From positions 1 to 45,430 of the forward strand of contig NZ_JAAVVZ010000008.1 of NCBI RefSeq assembly GCF_023910635.1: a stretch of 45,430 nucleotides of DNA, given 5' to 3'. How positions within the stretch are numbered: the stretch's first letter is position 1; each line of letters opens with the position of its first letter. The position numbers and the translations under genes are program-made. This DNA is from Sphingorhabdus sp. GTDB lineage: Bacteria; Pseudomonadota; Alphaproteobacteria; Sphingomonadales; Sphingomonadaceae. Below the pieces are notes generated by a model that searched no databases, had not been told where the DNA came from, and saw only the letters and a program-made list of their open reading frames with translations. Below, one piece after another: positions 1 to 9,495 of the stretch.

Positions 1-1
1 T

Positions 2-3000
2 GCTGCGCCTACTGGCCTTGACTTAGCCGCGGCCGATGACACGGGGTCGAGCAATAGCGATAATGTAACGAGCCAGAGCTCAGGCTTGACGATCAGTGGC
101 CAAGCCGAAGCCAATGCCCTCATCGAGTTGTTCGACGGCACGACCTCGCTTGGCACCACAACCGCCAGTGGAACCGGCGCATTCAGTCTTGATGTGACGC
201 TAGCTGCTGGCGCGCGTTCAATCACTGCCAAGGCGACTGATGCTTCGGGCAATGTGAGTGCGGCATCTGCCGCACTGTCCGTAACGGTCAACGCTGCGGT
301 TAATGTGACGGGTCAGATTGTGGCTGGACCCGTCCAATCCGGCAACGGCCTGTCAGTCAATATCTATCTAGCAAATGGGACACTTCTCGTTTCGGGTATC
401 AAGGTAAACGCGGATGGCAGCTTTACCGCAGCCGACTTGCCTATCGGGGCAGGAGATGTGATTTTTGCACGCGTCGTAGATAGCACGACCGCAGCAGATT
501 ATCTCGACGAAGCAACTGGGGTTGCGACAGATCTCAATGCCGTTCTGCTCGCCGCAAAGGTGGCGGAGGGCACATCGGTTACGATGAACATCAACCCACT
601 AACGACCATCGCGGCGATCAAGGCTGGTTTGGCGGCAGATGGTAGTGGAACGATTGCGAATGCAGCGGCGGCAACAAATGCCAACACCGCGACTGCACAA
701 GCCTTTGGTCTTTCGGGGATTGATATCACGACAGTATCAGTCGTCGCGACAAACTCAGGTGGCTATAACCCTGAGGATACTTTGACACCTGGCGAAAAGG
801 TCGGCGCGGTCCTGGCTGCCTTGTCCGGCATTGACAGCCTAAACGCCGGGAACAGTCAGACGACGATCACGTCCCTTAGTCAATCAATCAATGCTGATGG
901 CAGCAACGGCCAGCTTGATAACCCAGGTCAAGTGTTGCTGATGCGCGGGGCCATTGCGGCCGAAGACAAGGTTGAAGGTTCGCTGCAAAACTTGATCTCT
1001 GATAGCTTGGCGGCGTCTTCACCTGTGACGCAGGTGACAATTAACGCAATTGCCACAGATAATATCATCGCCGGACATAATGAGGTGGCTAACCTCACTC
1101 TTTCGGGTACGATTGCTTCGGGCGTTACGGGCGTTTCGGTTCTAATGGGGGCCCACACGGCAACTGCGACGGTGAATGGTACTTCATGGAGCTACAAGCT
1201 TTCCGCTGCCGATATTTCCGCGCTTGGTGCAGATGGTGTGAAGGTCATTCAGGCACAGGCCACGTTGCCAAATGCGGCATCGGCCACCGCCTCGCGTCTG
1301 GTCACGCTTAAAATTGCACCACCTGCTGCGCCAACTGGTCTTGACTTGGCAGCTGCCGATGACAGCGGTTCGAGCAATAGCGATAATATAACGAGCCAGA
1401 GCTCAGGTTTGACGATCACTGGCCAAGCCGAAGCCAATGCACGCGTTGAGTTGTTCGACGGCACGACCTCTCTTGGTACGACAACTGCCAGTGCAACCGG
1501 TGCATTCAGTCTGGATGTGACGCTTGCCGCTGGTGCGCGCTCGATCACGGCAAAAGCAACCGACGCTGCGGGCAATGTGAGTGCAGCGTCTGCTGCACTG
1601 GCCATAACGGTCGACGCGACAGCGCCTGCTGCGCCAACTGGTCTTGACTTGGCTGCGACCGATGACAGCGGTTCGAACAACGCTGACAATGTTACCAGCC
1701 AGAGCTCAGGCTTGACGATCACTGGCCAGGCAGCGGCCAATGCCCGCATCGAGTTGTTCGACGGCGCGACCTCGCTTGGTGCGACAACCGCCAGTGGAAC
1801 CGGCGCATTTAGTCTGGATGTGACGCTTGCCGCTGGCGCGCGCTCGATTACTGCCAAGGCAATAGATGCTGCGGGCAATGTGAGTGCGGCATCGCCGGCG
1901 TTGGTTATTTCTGTATTGATCCCCGCCGTTGAACTCTCGGCGATTGCAAACGGCACTGGTGGCTTTGTGATCAACGGGGCATTGGCAGGTGACAATTCGG
2001 GCCGCTCAGTCAGCTCTGCGGGCGATGTGAACAATGATGGCTATGACGATCTGATCGTCGGGGCAAATTTAGCCGACCCGAACGGGGACCGTTCCGGCGC
2101 GAGCTATGTGGTGTTTGGCAAGGCTGATAATACAGCGCCGGTTAACCTCTTAGCGATTGCAAACGGCACTGGCGGCTTTGTGATCAACGGGGCATCGGCA
2201 GGTGACAATTCGGGCCGCTCAGTCAGCTCTGCGGGTGATGTGAACGGCGATGGTTTTGCCGATCTGATCGTCGGGGCAGCAGGCGCCGACCCGAACGGGA
2301 GCTATTCCGGCGCGAGTTATGTGGTGTTTGGCAAGGCTGGAGGGACACCGGTTAACCTCTCGGCGATCGGCACTGGCGGCTTTGTGATCAACGGCGCATT
2401 GGCAGGTGACCGTTCGGGCTTCTCCGTCAGCTCTGCGGGCGATGTGAACGGCGATGGCTACGACGATCTGATCGTGGGGGCAGATGGCGCCGACCCGAAC
2501 GGGAGCTATTCCGGCGCGAGCTATGTGGTGTTTGGCAAGACTAATAGTGCGTCAGTAAACCTCTCGGATATTGCAAGCGGCATTGGCGGCTTTGTGATCA
2601 ACGGGGCATCGCCACGTGACCGTTCGGGCTTCCAAGTCAGCTCTGCGGGCGATGTGAACAACGATGGCTTTGACGATCTGATCGTGGGGGCATTTAACGC
2701 CGACCCGAACGGGATCGAGTCTGGCGCGAGCTATGTGGTGTTTGGCAAGGCTAATAATACAGCGCCGGTTAACCTCTCGGCGATTGCGAGCGGCACTGGC
2801 GGCTTTGTAATCAACGGCGCATCGGCAGGTGACCTTTCGGGCATCTCAGTCAGCTCTGCGGGTGATGTGAACAATGATGGCTTTGCCGATCTGATCGTGG
2901 GGGCATCTGACGCCGACCCGAACGGGATCAGCTCCGGCGCGAGCTATGTGGTGTTTGGCAAGGCCAATGGGACACCAGTTAACCTCTCGGCGATTGCAAG

Positions 3001-6000
3001 CGGCACTGGCGGCTTTGTAATCAACGGCGCATCTGCAGGTGACCGTTCGGGCTTTTTAGTCAGCTCTGCGGGTGATGTGAACGGCGATGGCTTTGACGAT
3101 TTGATCGTTGGGGCATATTTAGCCGACCCGAATGGGACCAGCTCCGGCGCGAGCTATGTGGTGTTTGGCAAGACTAATGGGACACAGGTTAACCTCTCGG
3201 ATATTGCAAGCGGCAGTGGCGGCTTTGTGATCAACGGCGCATCGGCAGATGACCGTTCGGGTCGCACAGTCAGCGGTGCGGGCGATGTCAATGGCGATGG
3301 CTACGACGATCTGATCGTGGGGGCATTGAACGCCGACCCGAACGGAAGAACTGACGCCGGCGCAAGCTATGTGGTGTTTGGCGGTAACTTCACAGGGGTC
3401 GGCACGCCACCTGCTGCGCCGACTGGTCTTGACTTGGCAGCTGCCGATGACAGCGGTTCGAGCAATAGCGATAATATAACGAGCCAGAGCTCAGGTTTGA
3501 CGATCACTGGCCAAGCCGAAGCCAATGCACGCGTTGAGTTGTTCGACGGCACGACCTCTCTTGGTACGACAACTGCCAGTGCAACCGGTGCATTCAGTCT
3601 GGATGTGACGCTTGCCGCTGGTGCGCGCTCGATCACGGCAAAAGCAACCGACGCTGCGGGCAATGTGAGTGCAGCGTCTGCTGCACTGGCCATAACGGTC
3701 GACGCGACAGCGCCTGCTGCGCCAACTGGTCTTGACTTGGCTGCGACCGATGACAGCGGTTCGAACAACGCTGACAATGTTACCAGCCAGAGCTCAGGCT
3801 TGACGATCACTGGCCAGGCAGCGGCCAATGCCCGCATCGAGTTGTTCGACGGCGCGACCTCGCTTGGTGCGACAACCGCCAGTGGAACCGGCGCATTTAG
3901 TCTGGATGTGACGCTTGCCGCTGGCGCGCGCTCGATTACTGCCAAGGCAATAGATGCTGCGGGCAATGTGAGTGCGGCATCGCCGGCGTTGGTTATTTCT
4001 GTATTGATCCCCGCCGTTGAACTCTCGGCGATTGCAAACGGCACTGGTGGCTTTGTGATCAACGGGGCATTGGCAGGTGACAATTCGGGCCGCTCAGTCA
4101 GCTCTGCGGGCGATGTGAACAATGATGGCTATGACGATCTGATCGTCGGGGCAAATTTAGCCGACCCGAACGGGGACCGTTCCGGCGCGAGCTATGTGGT
4201 GTTTGGCAAGGCTGATAATACAGCGCCGGTTAACCTCTTAGCGATTGCAAACGGCACTGGCGGCTTTGTGATCAACGGGGCATCGGCAGGTGACAATTCG
4301 GGCCGCTCAGTCAGCTCTGCGGGTGATGTGAACGGCGATGGTTTTGCCGATCTGATCGTCGGGGCAGCAGGCGCCGACCCGAACGGGAGCTATTCCGGCG
4401 CGAGTTATGTGGTGTTTGGCAAGGCTGGAGGGACACCGGTTAACCTCTCGGCGATCGGCACTGGCGGCTTTGTGATCAACGGCGCATTGGCAGGTGACCG
4501 TTCGGGCTTCTCCGTCAGCTCTGCGGGCGATGTGAACGGCGATGGCTACGACGATCTGATCGTGGGGGCAGATGGCGCCGACCCGAACGGGAGCTATTCC
4601 GGCGCGAGCTATGTGGTGTTTGGCAAGACTAATAGTGCGTCAGTAAACCTCTCGGATATTGCAAGCGGCATTGGCGGCTTTGTGATCAACGGGGCATCGC
4701 CACGTGACCGTTCGGGCTTCCAAGTCAGCTCTGCGGGCGATGTGAACAACGATGGCTTTGACGATCTGATCGTGGGGGCATTTAACGCCGACCCGAACGG
4801 GATCGAGTCTGGCGCGAGCTATGTGGTGTTTGGCAAGGCTAATAATACAGCGCCGGTTAACCTCTCGGCGATTGCGAGCGGCACTGGCGGCTTTGTAATC
4901 AACGGCGCATCGGCAGGTGACCTTTCGGGCATCTCAGTCAGCTCTGCGGGTGATGTGAACAATGATGGCTTTGCCGATCTGATCGTGGGGGCATCTGACG
5001 CCGACCCGAACGGGATCAGCTCCGGCGCGAGCTATGTGGTGTTTGGCAAGGCCAATGGGACACCAGTTAACCTCTCGGCGATTGCAAGCGGCACTGGCGG
5101 CTTTGTAATCAACGGCGCATCTGCAGGTGACCGTTCGGGCTTTTTAGTCAGCTCTGCGGGTGATGTGAACGGCGATGGCTTTGACGATTTGATCGTTGGG
5201 GCATATTTAGCCGACCCGAATGGGACCAGCTCCGGCGCGAGCTATGTGGTGTTTGGCAAGACTAATGGGACACAGGTTAACCTCTCGGATATTGCAAGCG
5301 GCAGTGGCGGCTTTGTGATCAACGGCGCATCGGCAGATGACCGTTCGGGTCGCACAGTCAGCGGTGCGGGCGATGTCAATGGCGATGGCTACGACGATCT
5401 GATCGTGGGGGCATTGAACGCCGACCCGAACGGGAACAGCAATTCCGGCGCAAGCTATGTGGTGTTTGGCGGTAATTTCACAGGTTCTGTCACGCAGGTT
5501 GGCACGCCACCTGCTGCGCCAACTGGTCTTGACTTGGCAGCTGCCGATGACACGGGGTCGAGCAATAGCGATAACATAACGAGCCAGAGCTCAGGCTTGA
5601 CGATCACTGGCCAGGCAGCGGCCAATGCCCGCATCGAGTTGTTCGACGGCGCGACCTCGCTTGGTGCGACAACCGCCAGTGGAACCGGCGCATTTAGTCT
5701 GGATGTGACGCTTGCCGCTGGCGCGCGCTCGATTACTGCCAAGGCAATAGATGCTGCGGGCAATGTGAGTGCGGCATCGCCGGCGTTGGTTATTTCTGTA
5801 TTGATCCCCGCCGTTGAACTCTCGGCGATTGCAAACGGCACTGGTGGCTTTGTGATCAACGGGGCATTGGCAGGTGACAATTCGGGCCGCTCAGTCAGCT
5901 CTGCGGGCGATGTGAACAATGATGGCTATGACGATCTGATCGTCGGGGCAAATTTAGCCGACCCGAACGGGGACCGTTCCGGCGCGAGCTATGTGGTGTT

Positions 6001-7774
6001 TGGCAAGGCTGATAATACAGCGCCGGTTAACCTCTTAGCGATTGCAAACGGCACTGGCGGCTTTGTGATCAACGGGGCATCGGCAGGTGACAATTCGGGC
6101 CGCTCAGTCAGCTCTGCGGGTGATGTGAACGGCGATGGTTTTGCCGATCTGATCGTCGGGGCAGCAGGCGCCGACCCGAACGGGAGCTATTCCGGCGCGA
6201 GTTATGTGGTGTTTGGCAAGGCTGGAGGGACACCGGTTAACCTCTCGGCGATCGGCACTGGCGGCTTTGTGATCAACGGCGCATTGGCAGGTGACCGTTC
6301 GGGCTTCTCCGTCAGCTCTGCGGGCGATGTGAACGGCGATGGCTACGACGATCTGATCGTGGGGGCAGATGGCGCCGACCCGAACGGGAGCTATTCCGGC
6401 GCGAGCTATGTGGTGTTTGGCAAGACTAATAGTGCGTCAGTAAACCTCTCGGATATTGCAAGCGGCATTGGCGGCTTTGTGATCAACGGGGCATCGCCAC
6501 GTGACCGTTCGGGCTTCCAAGTCAGCTCTGCGGGCGATGTGAACAACGATGGCTTTGACGATCTGATCGTGGGGGCATTTAACGCCGACCCGAACGGGAT
6601 CGAGTCTGGCGCGAGCTATGTGGTGTTTGGCAAGGCTAATAATACAGCGCCGGTTAACCTCTCGGCGATTGCGAGCGGCACTGGCGGCTTTGTAATCAAC
6701 GGCGCATCGGCAGGTGACCTTTCGGGCATCTCAGTCAGCTCTGCGGGTGATGTGAACAATGATGGCTTTGCCGATCTGATCGTGGGGGCATCTGACGCCG
6801 ACCCGAACGGGATCAGCTCCGGCGCGAGCTATGTGGTGTTTGGCAAGGCCAATGGGACACCAGTTAACCTCTCGGCGATTGCAAGCGGCACTGGCGGCTT
6901 TGTAATCAACGGCGCATCTGCAGGTGACCGTTCGGGCTTTTTAGTCAGCTCTGCGGGTGATGTGAACGGCGATGGCTTTGACGATTTGATCGTTGGGGCA
7001 TATTTAGCCGACCCGAATGGGACCAGCTCCGGCGCGAGCTATGTGGTGTTTGGCAAGACTAATGGGACACAGGTTAACCTCTCGGATATTGCAAGCGGCA
7101 GTGGCGGCTTTGTGATCAACGGCGCATCGGCAGATGACCGTTCGGGTCGCACGGTCAGCGGTGCGGGCGATGTGAACAAAGATGGCTTTGACGATCTGAT
7201 CGTGGGGGCATTGAACGCCGACCCGAACGGGAACAGCAATTCCGGTGCAAGCTATGTGGTGTTTGGCGGTAATTTTACAGGGGCCGTCACGCAGGTCGGC
7301 ACTACTGGGAATGATACACTTTCGGGAACTGCTGGTAATGACGTGATCTTTGGCGGACTTGGGAATGATGTCATCACGACCAATGGCGGCAATGATCGGC
7401 TTGCCGGTGGCCCTGGCGCTGATACCTTCAAGATAAGCGATGGCCCTGGAACGGTCAGGATATTGGACTTTGGCAAAGGTGATACGCTTGATTTAAGCGC
7501 CTTTGGCCTTTCTAGCATCCCGACCTTTACCCAGAGCGGTAGCGGCGACACGCAAATTCAGCTTGATGCTGATAATTTTGTGATCGTCGAAGGCTATCGC
7601 CCTGCGGAACTTACTGCCTTTTTGACTGGCCCGAACTCTTCATCTATCCAGATCAATAGCGGCGGCACTCAAAGTGGGTTTGCTGCGGATAATTTTATGA
7701 TGGCCGACGGCTATCTCCCTGCTAAACTTACTGACTTCTTGACTAGCACTCCATCTTCATTAATCGTGCTTTAG
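2..7774 (+). CDS. Giant RTX adhesin with Ig-like modules and FG-GAP propellers (5' partial)
   Basis: The frame is open from base 2 with a matching Ig-like module, so the true start lies left of the window; the TTG at 86 is not a credible start. Visible part: 2590 residues. Order: Ig-like module (residues 1-98); an unrecognised region plus another Ig-like stretch (about 100-438); then three large units (from residue about 440) of two, two and one Ig-like modules, each followed by seven FG-GAP repeats of about 70 residues. Each repeat has the Ca2+-loop pattern D-x-N-x-D-G-x-x-D followed by LIVGA, giving 21 loops. The C-terminus (about 2434-2480) has RTX nonapeptide-like motifs (GNDTLSG, GGLGNDVI, GGPGADTF) and ends in hydrophobic SLIVL, as in type I secretion substrates. 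Known family: large secreted or surface-held adhesins. Inference: Ca2+-stabilised surface adhesion. No ABC exporter or TolC gene is visible nearby. Confidence 0.9.
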   Translation, partial: AAPTGLDLAAADDTGSSNSDNVTSQSSGLTISGQAEANALIELFDGTTSLGTTTASGTGAFSLDVTLAAGARSITAKATDASGNVSAASAALSVTVNAAVNVTGQIVAGPVQSGNGLSVNIYLANGTLLVSGIKVNADGSFTAADLPIGAGDVIFARVVDSTTAADYLDEATGVATDLNAVLLAAKVAEGTSVTMNINPLTTIAAIKAGLAADGSGTIANAAAATNANTATAQAFGLSGIDITTVSVVATNSGGYNPEDTLTPGEKVGAVLAALSGIDSLNAGNSQTTITSLSQSINADGSNGQLDNPGQVLLMRGAIAAEDKVEGSLQNLISDSLAASSPVTQVTINAIATDNIIAGHNEVANLTLSGTIASGVTGVSVLMGAHTATATVNGTSWSYKLSAADISALGADGVKVIQAQATLPNAASATASRLVTLKIAPPAAPTGLDLAAADDSGSSNSDNITSQSSGLTITGQAEANARVELFDGTTSLGTTTASATGAFSLDVTLAAGARSITAKATDAAGNVSAASAALAITVDATAPAAPTGLDLAATDDSGSNNADNVTSQSSGLTITGQAAANARIELFDGATSLGATTASGTGAFSLDVTLAAGARSITAKAIDAAGNVSAASPALVISVLIPAVELSAIANGTGGFVINGALAGDNSGRSVSSAGDVNNDGYDDLIVGANLADPNGDRSGASYVVFGKADNTAPVNLLAIANGTGGFVINGASAGDNSGRSVSSAGDVNGDGFADLIVGAAGADPNGSYSGASYVVFGKAGGTPVNLSAIGTGGFVINGALAGDRSGFSVSSAGDVNGDGYDDLIVGADGADPNGSYSGASYVVFGKTNSASVNLSDIASGIGGFVINGASPRDRSGFQVSSAGDVNNDGFDDLIVGAFNADPNGIESGASYVVFGKANNTAPVNLSAIASGTGGFVINGASAGDLSGISVSSAGDVNNDGFADLIVGASDADPNGISSGASYVVFGKANGTPVNLSAIASGTGGFVINGASAGDRSGFLVSSAGDVNGDGFDDLIVGAYLADPNGTSSGASYVVFGKTNGTQVNLSDIASGSGGFVINGASADDRSGRTVSGAGDVNGDGYDDLIVGALNADPNGRTDAGASYVVFGGNFTGVGTPPAAPTGLDLAAADDSGSSNSDNITSQSSGLTITGQAEANARVELFDGTTSLGTTTASATGAFSLDVTLAAGARSITAKATDAAGNVSAASAALAITVDATAPAAPTGLDLAATDDSGSNNADNVTSQSSGLTITGQAAANARIELFDGATSLGATTASGTGAFSLDVTLAAGARSITAKAIDAAGNVSAASPALVISVLIPAVELSAIANGTGGFVINGALAGDNSGRSVSSAGDVNNDGYDDLIVGANLADPNGDRSGASYVVFGKADNTAPVNLLAIANGTGGFVINGASAGDNSGRSVSSAGDVNGDGFADLIVGAAGADPNGSYSGASYVVFGKAGGTPVNLSAIGTGGFVINGALAGDRSGFSVSSAGDVNGDGYDDLIVGADGADPNGSYSGASYVVFGKTNSASVNLSDIASGIGGFVINGASPRDRSGFQVSSAGDVNNDGFDDLIVGAFNADPNGIESGASYVVFGKANNTAPVNLSAIASGTGGFVINGASAGDLSGISVSSAGDVNNDGFADLIVGASDADPNGISSGASYVVFGKANGTPVNLSAIASGTGGFVINGASAGDRSGFLVSSAGDVNGDGFDDLIVGAYLADPNGTSSGASYVVFGKTNGTQVNLSDIASGSGGFVINGASADDRSGRTVSGAGDVNGDGYDDLIVGALNADPNGNSNSGASYVVFGGNFTGSVTQVGTPPAAPTGLDLAAADDTGSSNSDNITSQSSGLTITGQAAANARIELFDGATSLGATTASGTGAFSLDVTLAAGARSITAKAIDAAGNVSAASPALVISVLIPAVELSAIANGTGGFVINGALAGDNSGRSVSSAGDVNNDGYDDLIVGANLADPNGDRSGASYVVFGKADNTAPVNLLAIANGTGGFVINGASAGDNSGRSVSSAGDVNGDGFADLIVGAAGADPNGSYSGASYVVFGKAGGTPVNLSAIGTGGFVINGALAGDRSGFSVSSAGDVNGDGYDDLIVGADGADPNGSYSGASYVVFGKTNSASVNLSDIASGIGGFVINGASPRDRSGFQVSSAGDVNNDGFDDLIVGAFNADPNGIESGASYVVFGKANNTAPVNLSAIASGTGGFVINGASAGDLSGISVSSAGDVNNDGFADLIVGASDADPNGISSGASYVVFGKANGTPVNLSAIASGTGGFVINGASAGDRSGFLVSSAGDVNGDGFDDLIVGAYLADPNGTSSGASYVVFGKTNGTQVNLSDIASGSGGFVINGASADDRSGRTVSGAGDVNKDGFDDLIVGALNADPNGNSNSGASYVVFGGNFTGAVTQVGTTGNDTLSGTAGNDVIFGGLGNDVITTNGGNDRLAGGPGADTFKISDGPGTVRILDFGKGDTLDLSAFGLSSIPTFTQSGSGDTQIQLDADNFVIVEGYRPAELTAFLTGPNSSSIQINSGGTQSGFAADNFMMADGYLPAKLTDFLTSTPSSLIVL
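1321..3408 (+). repeat. Large tandem repeat unit A (2088 bp) of the adhesin gene
   Basis: Unit A starts at the PAAPTGLDLAA motif of an Ig-like module and holds two 101-residue Ig-like modules (1322-1920) and seven FG-GAP repeats (about 1921-3390). The next unit begins exactly 2088 bp further on and matches base for base in the stretches compared by eye. The only difference noted is at the end of the seventh FG-GAP repeat, where A reads NGRTDAGAS and B reads NGNSNSGAS. Confidence 0.93.
3409..5508 (+). repeat. Large tandem repeat unit B (2100 bp) of the adhesin gene
   Basis: Same layout as unit A: two Ig-like modules, then seven FG-GAP repeats. It is 12 bp longer because of a four-residue insertion (SVTQ) after the last propeller repeat. 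Third-codon positions agree with unit A through the stretches compared, which points to recent duplication or ongoing gene conversion. Confidence 0.93.
5509..7302 (+). repeat. Large tandem repeat unit C, lacking one Ig-like module
   Basis: Unit C has a single Ig-like module (5510-5805) instead of two, so it is 303 bp shorter before the propeller, and then the same seven FG-GAP repeats. The seventh repeat has drifted slightly (DVNKDGFDD where A and B have DVNGDGYDD). RTX motifs follow directly. Confidence 0.92.
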
Positions 7775-7782
7775 ATCTGCCG

Positions 7783-7820
7783 AGCAGGTGCCGCACCGAA
7801 AGTTTCGGGCTGCACCTGCT
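7783..7820 (+). terminator. Hairpin after the adhesin gene
   Basis: A perfect 9-bp inverted repeat (AGCAGGTGC at 7783-7791, GCACCTGCT at 7812-7820) encloses a second stem (CCGAAA 7796-7801, TTTCGG 7803-7808), starting 9 bp after the adhesin stop codon. There is no T-run after it, so it may stabilise the mRNA end rather than be a classical intrinsic terminator. Confidence 0.45.
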
Positions 7821-7944
7821 GGGTGTGATGTTCCATCTGACGACTGCTTGTCTCTGGCCCTTTGCTAGGGGCTCGTGGCTCGTGGCTCGGCTATAGTGTT
7901 ACCACTTTCTCTATCGCAAGTGCAGTGCGTAGAAAGGCGATTTT

Positions 7945-9015
7945 ATGACTGACCAAAAACCTCCTACGCTTGAATTAAATGGCTCGCGGTTGTTTACGAC
8001 CTGGCTCAAAAATACCGGCGTTAGTCTGGTCTTCACGACCTATCAGGCCGGCAAGGTCTTTTTTATCGGGATGCAGCCCGATGGCAGACTCTCGGTCTTC
8101 GAACGCACTTTTGAACGCCCGATGGGGCTTGGAACTGGTCCGGGCCGCTTTTGGATGAGTTCAATCTACCAGCTTTGGCGTTTCGAAAACTTCCTCGATC
8201 CCGGCCAGATGCACGATGCCTATGATGCATATTATGTGCCTGTCAGCGGGCATACGACGGGCGATATCGACATCCACGACATCCATGAGGATGCAGCGGG
8301 CGATCCTATATTCGTCGCGACCCGCTTCAACTGCCTTGCAACCTTGTCCCATCGGGGAAGTTTTCGCGAAATTTGGCGCCCGCCATTTATCGACCGGCTC
8401 GCGGCGGAGGATCGCTGTCACCTGAATGGAATGGCCGTGCAGGACGGCAAACCCGCTTATGTAACCTGCCTGTCGCGCACGAATGTCTTCGAGGGTTGGC
8501 GCGACAAACGGCGCGACGGCGGCGTGGTCCTTGATGTGGCTAGCGGGGAAATTATCGCAGAAGGCCTGTCGATGCCGCATTCGCCGAGGCTCTACCGCGA
8601 GAAGCTGTGGATGCTACAGGCAGGAACCGGCGAATTTGGCACAATTGATGTAAACACCGGTTCCTTCGAACCCATATGCTTCCTACCTGGCTTTGCCCGT
8701 GGTCTTGTTTTCATGGGCGACTACGCTGTGATTGGCCTCTCTCGCCCACGCAATAACAAAACGTTCGAAGGCCTGCCTCTCAACGAGCGGCTGGATGCCG
8801 AAGGTATCAGCGCGCAATGCGCGATCTGCATCGTCAATCTGCTGAGCGGGGATATCGAGCACCGGCTCGAAATTGATGGTATTGTCGAGGAAATTTACGA
8901 TGTCGCGCTTCTGCCGGGCGTTACGCGTCCTATGGCACTGGGCTTCCGCAGTGAAGAAATCCGCCTTAAGATCAAGCCCGAAGCCCTGCCGGAAGCAACC
9001 GACATATCGCACTAA
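7945..9015 (+). CDS. TIGR03032 family protein
   Basis: A 356-residue protein with no signal peptide or membrane segment, so probably cytoplasmic. The N-terminal stretch ([19 protein letters not shown], then GKVFFIG), the middle GDIDIHDI and HLNGMA motifs, and the SMPHSPR motif are typical of the TIGR03032 family, whose function is not established. The repeated beta-strand-like pattern hints at a propeller-like fold (inference). The ATG at 7945 has a purine-rich site (AGAAAGG) just upstream. It lies 170 bp after the giant adhesin gene on the same strand, which may mean a shared role such as handling or modifying the surface protein; nothing in the sequence proves it. Confidence 0.75.
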   Translation: MTDQKPPTLELNGSRLFTTWLKNTGVSLVFTTYQAGKVFFIGMQPDGRLSVFERTFERPMGLGTGPGRFWMSSIYQLWRFENFLDPGQMHDAYDAYYVPVSGHTTGDIDIHDIHEDAAGDPIFVATRFNCLATLSHRGSFREIWRPPFIDRLAAEDRCHLNGMAVQDGKPAYVTCLSRTNVFEGWRDKRRDGGVVLDVASGEIIAEGLSMPHSPRLYREKLWMLQAGTGEFGTIDVNTGSFEPICFLPGFARGLVFMGDYAVIGLSRPRNNKTFEGLPLNERLDAEGISAQCAICIVNLLSGDIEHRLEIDGIVEEIYDVALLPGVTRPMALGFRSEEIRLKIKPEALPEATDISH

Positions 9016-9175
9016 GAGCTCCGAAGCGCTCAAAGCACGCCGGACGTCGAGATGTTGGAAACCGGTCAGACACCGGCGTCGCACGGGGTCGTTCGTTGGT
9101 GGCTGATCGACTTGGCACATTGGAAGCGCCATGCGTTCGGCCTGTCCATCACCCAGCAGGCATTGCGCCACCAGC
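9016..9175 (+). pseudogene. Decayed IS630-type transposase fragment
   Basis: The frame beginning just after the TIGR03032 stop reads ELRSAQS, then [19 protein letters not shown], then [13 protein letters not shown]. This resembles the middle HTH part of IS630-family transposases (pattern HGVVRWRLIDLAQW, then a serine-rich helix with QTLSREL). The similarity stops near 9175, and neither the N-terminal HTH nor the catalytic DDE part is present. It is called from remembered family patterns only, so identity is moderate. It sits between the adhesin locus and tRNA-Pro, as expected for an accessory boundary. I see nothing else up to 9239. Confidence 0.5.
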
Positions 9176-9239
9176 GCACCACCAGCGGCATTTTGACCCT
9201 TTGTCTGGTCATCGGGAGGCTACTAAATTATTGATTTAT

Positions 9240-9316
9240 TGGTCGGGACGACAGGATTCGAACCTGCGACCCCCACACCCCCAGTGTGATGCGCTACCAG
9301 GCTGCGCTACGTCCCG
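9240..9316 (-). tRNA. tRNA-Pro (GGG)
   Basis: On the minus strand a 77-base cloverleaf folds: acceptor arm CGGGACG/CGTCCCG, D-arm with GCGC stems, anticodon stem TCACA/TGTGG with loop CTGGGGG (anticodon GGG), T-arm with TTCGAAT loop, discriminator A and an encoded CCA end. The flanking sequence on the left carries transposase debris. Confidence 0.95.
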
Positions 9317-9495
9317 ACCGCCAATGACCTCGCCGAGGTCAGTGGAAGAGCGCGTATATGGCGCTGGTTTTTGAAAAGCAAGTGTGCTGTCGACGCTTTG
9401 ACGTTGCGTCAGCAGGGTGCAGGTGATAATCGCGCCCGATTAGTTCCGGGCTGCGCTGCACATTGGCGCTCGATTTCATTAGTGCGAGGTTTTTT

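Noticed and set aside
1249-5919. Repeated antisense frames of 150-260 codons inside the adhesin gene (1249-2034, 3367-4122, 5455-5919)
   Set aside because: They are mirror frames of the repeated Ig modules, rich in Ala, Pro and Val, and recur only because the sense repeat recurs.
9326-9340. GACCTC/GAGGTC hairpin beside tRNA-Pro
   Set aside because: A six-base stem without a T-run upstream of a minus-strand tRNA is too little to call a regulatory site or attachment site.
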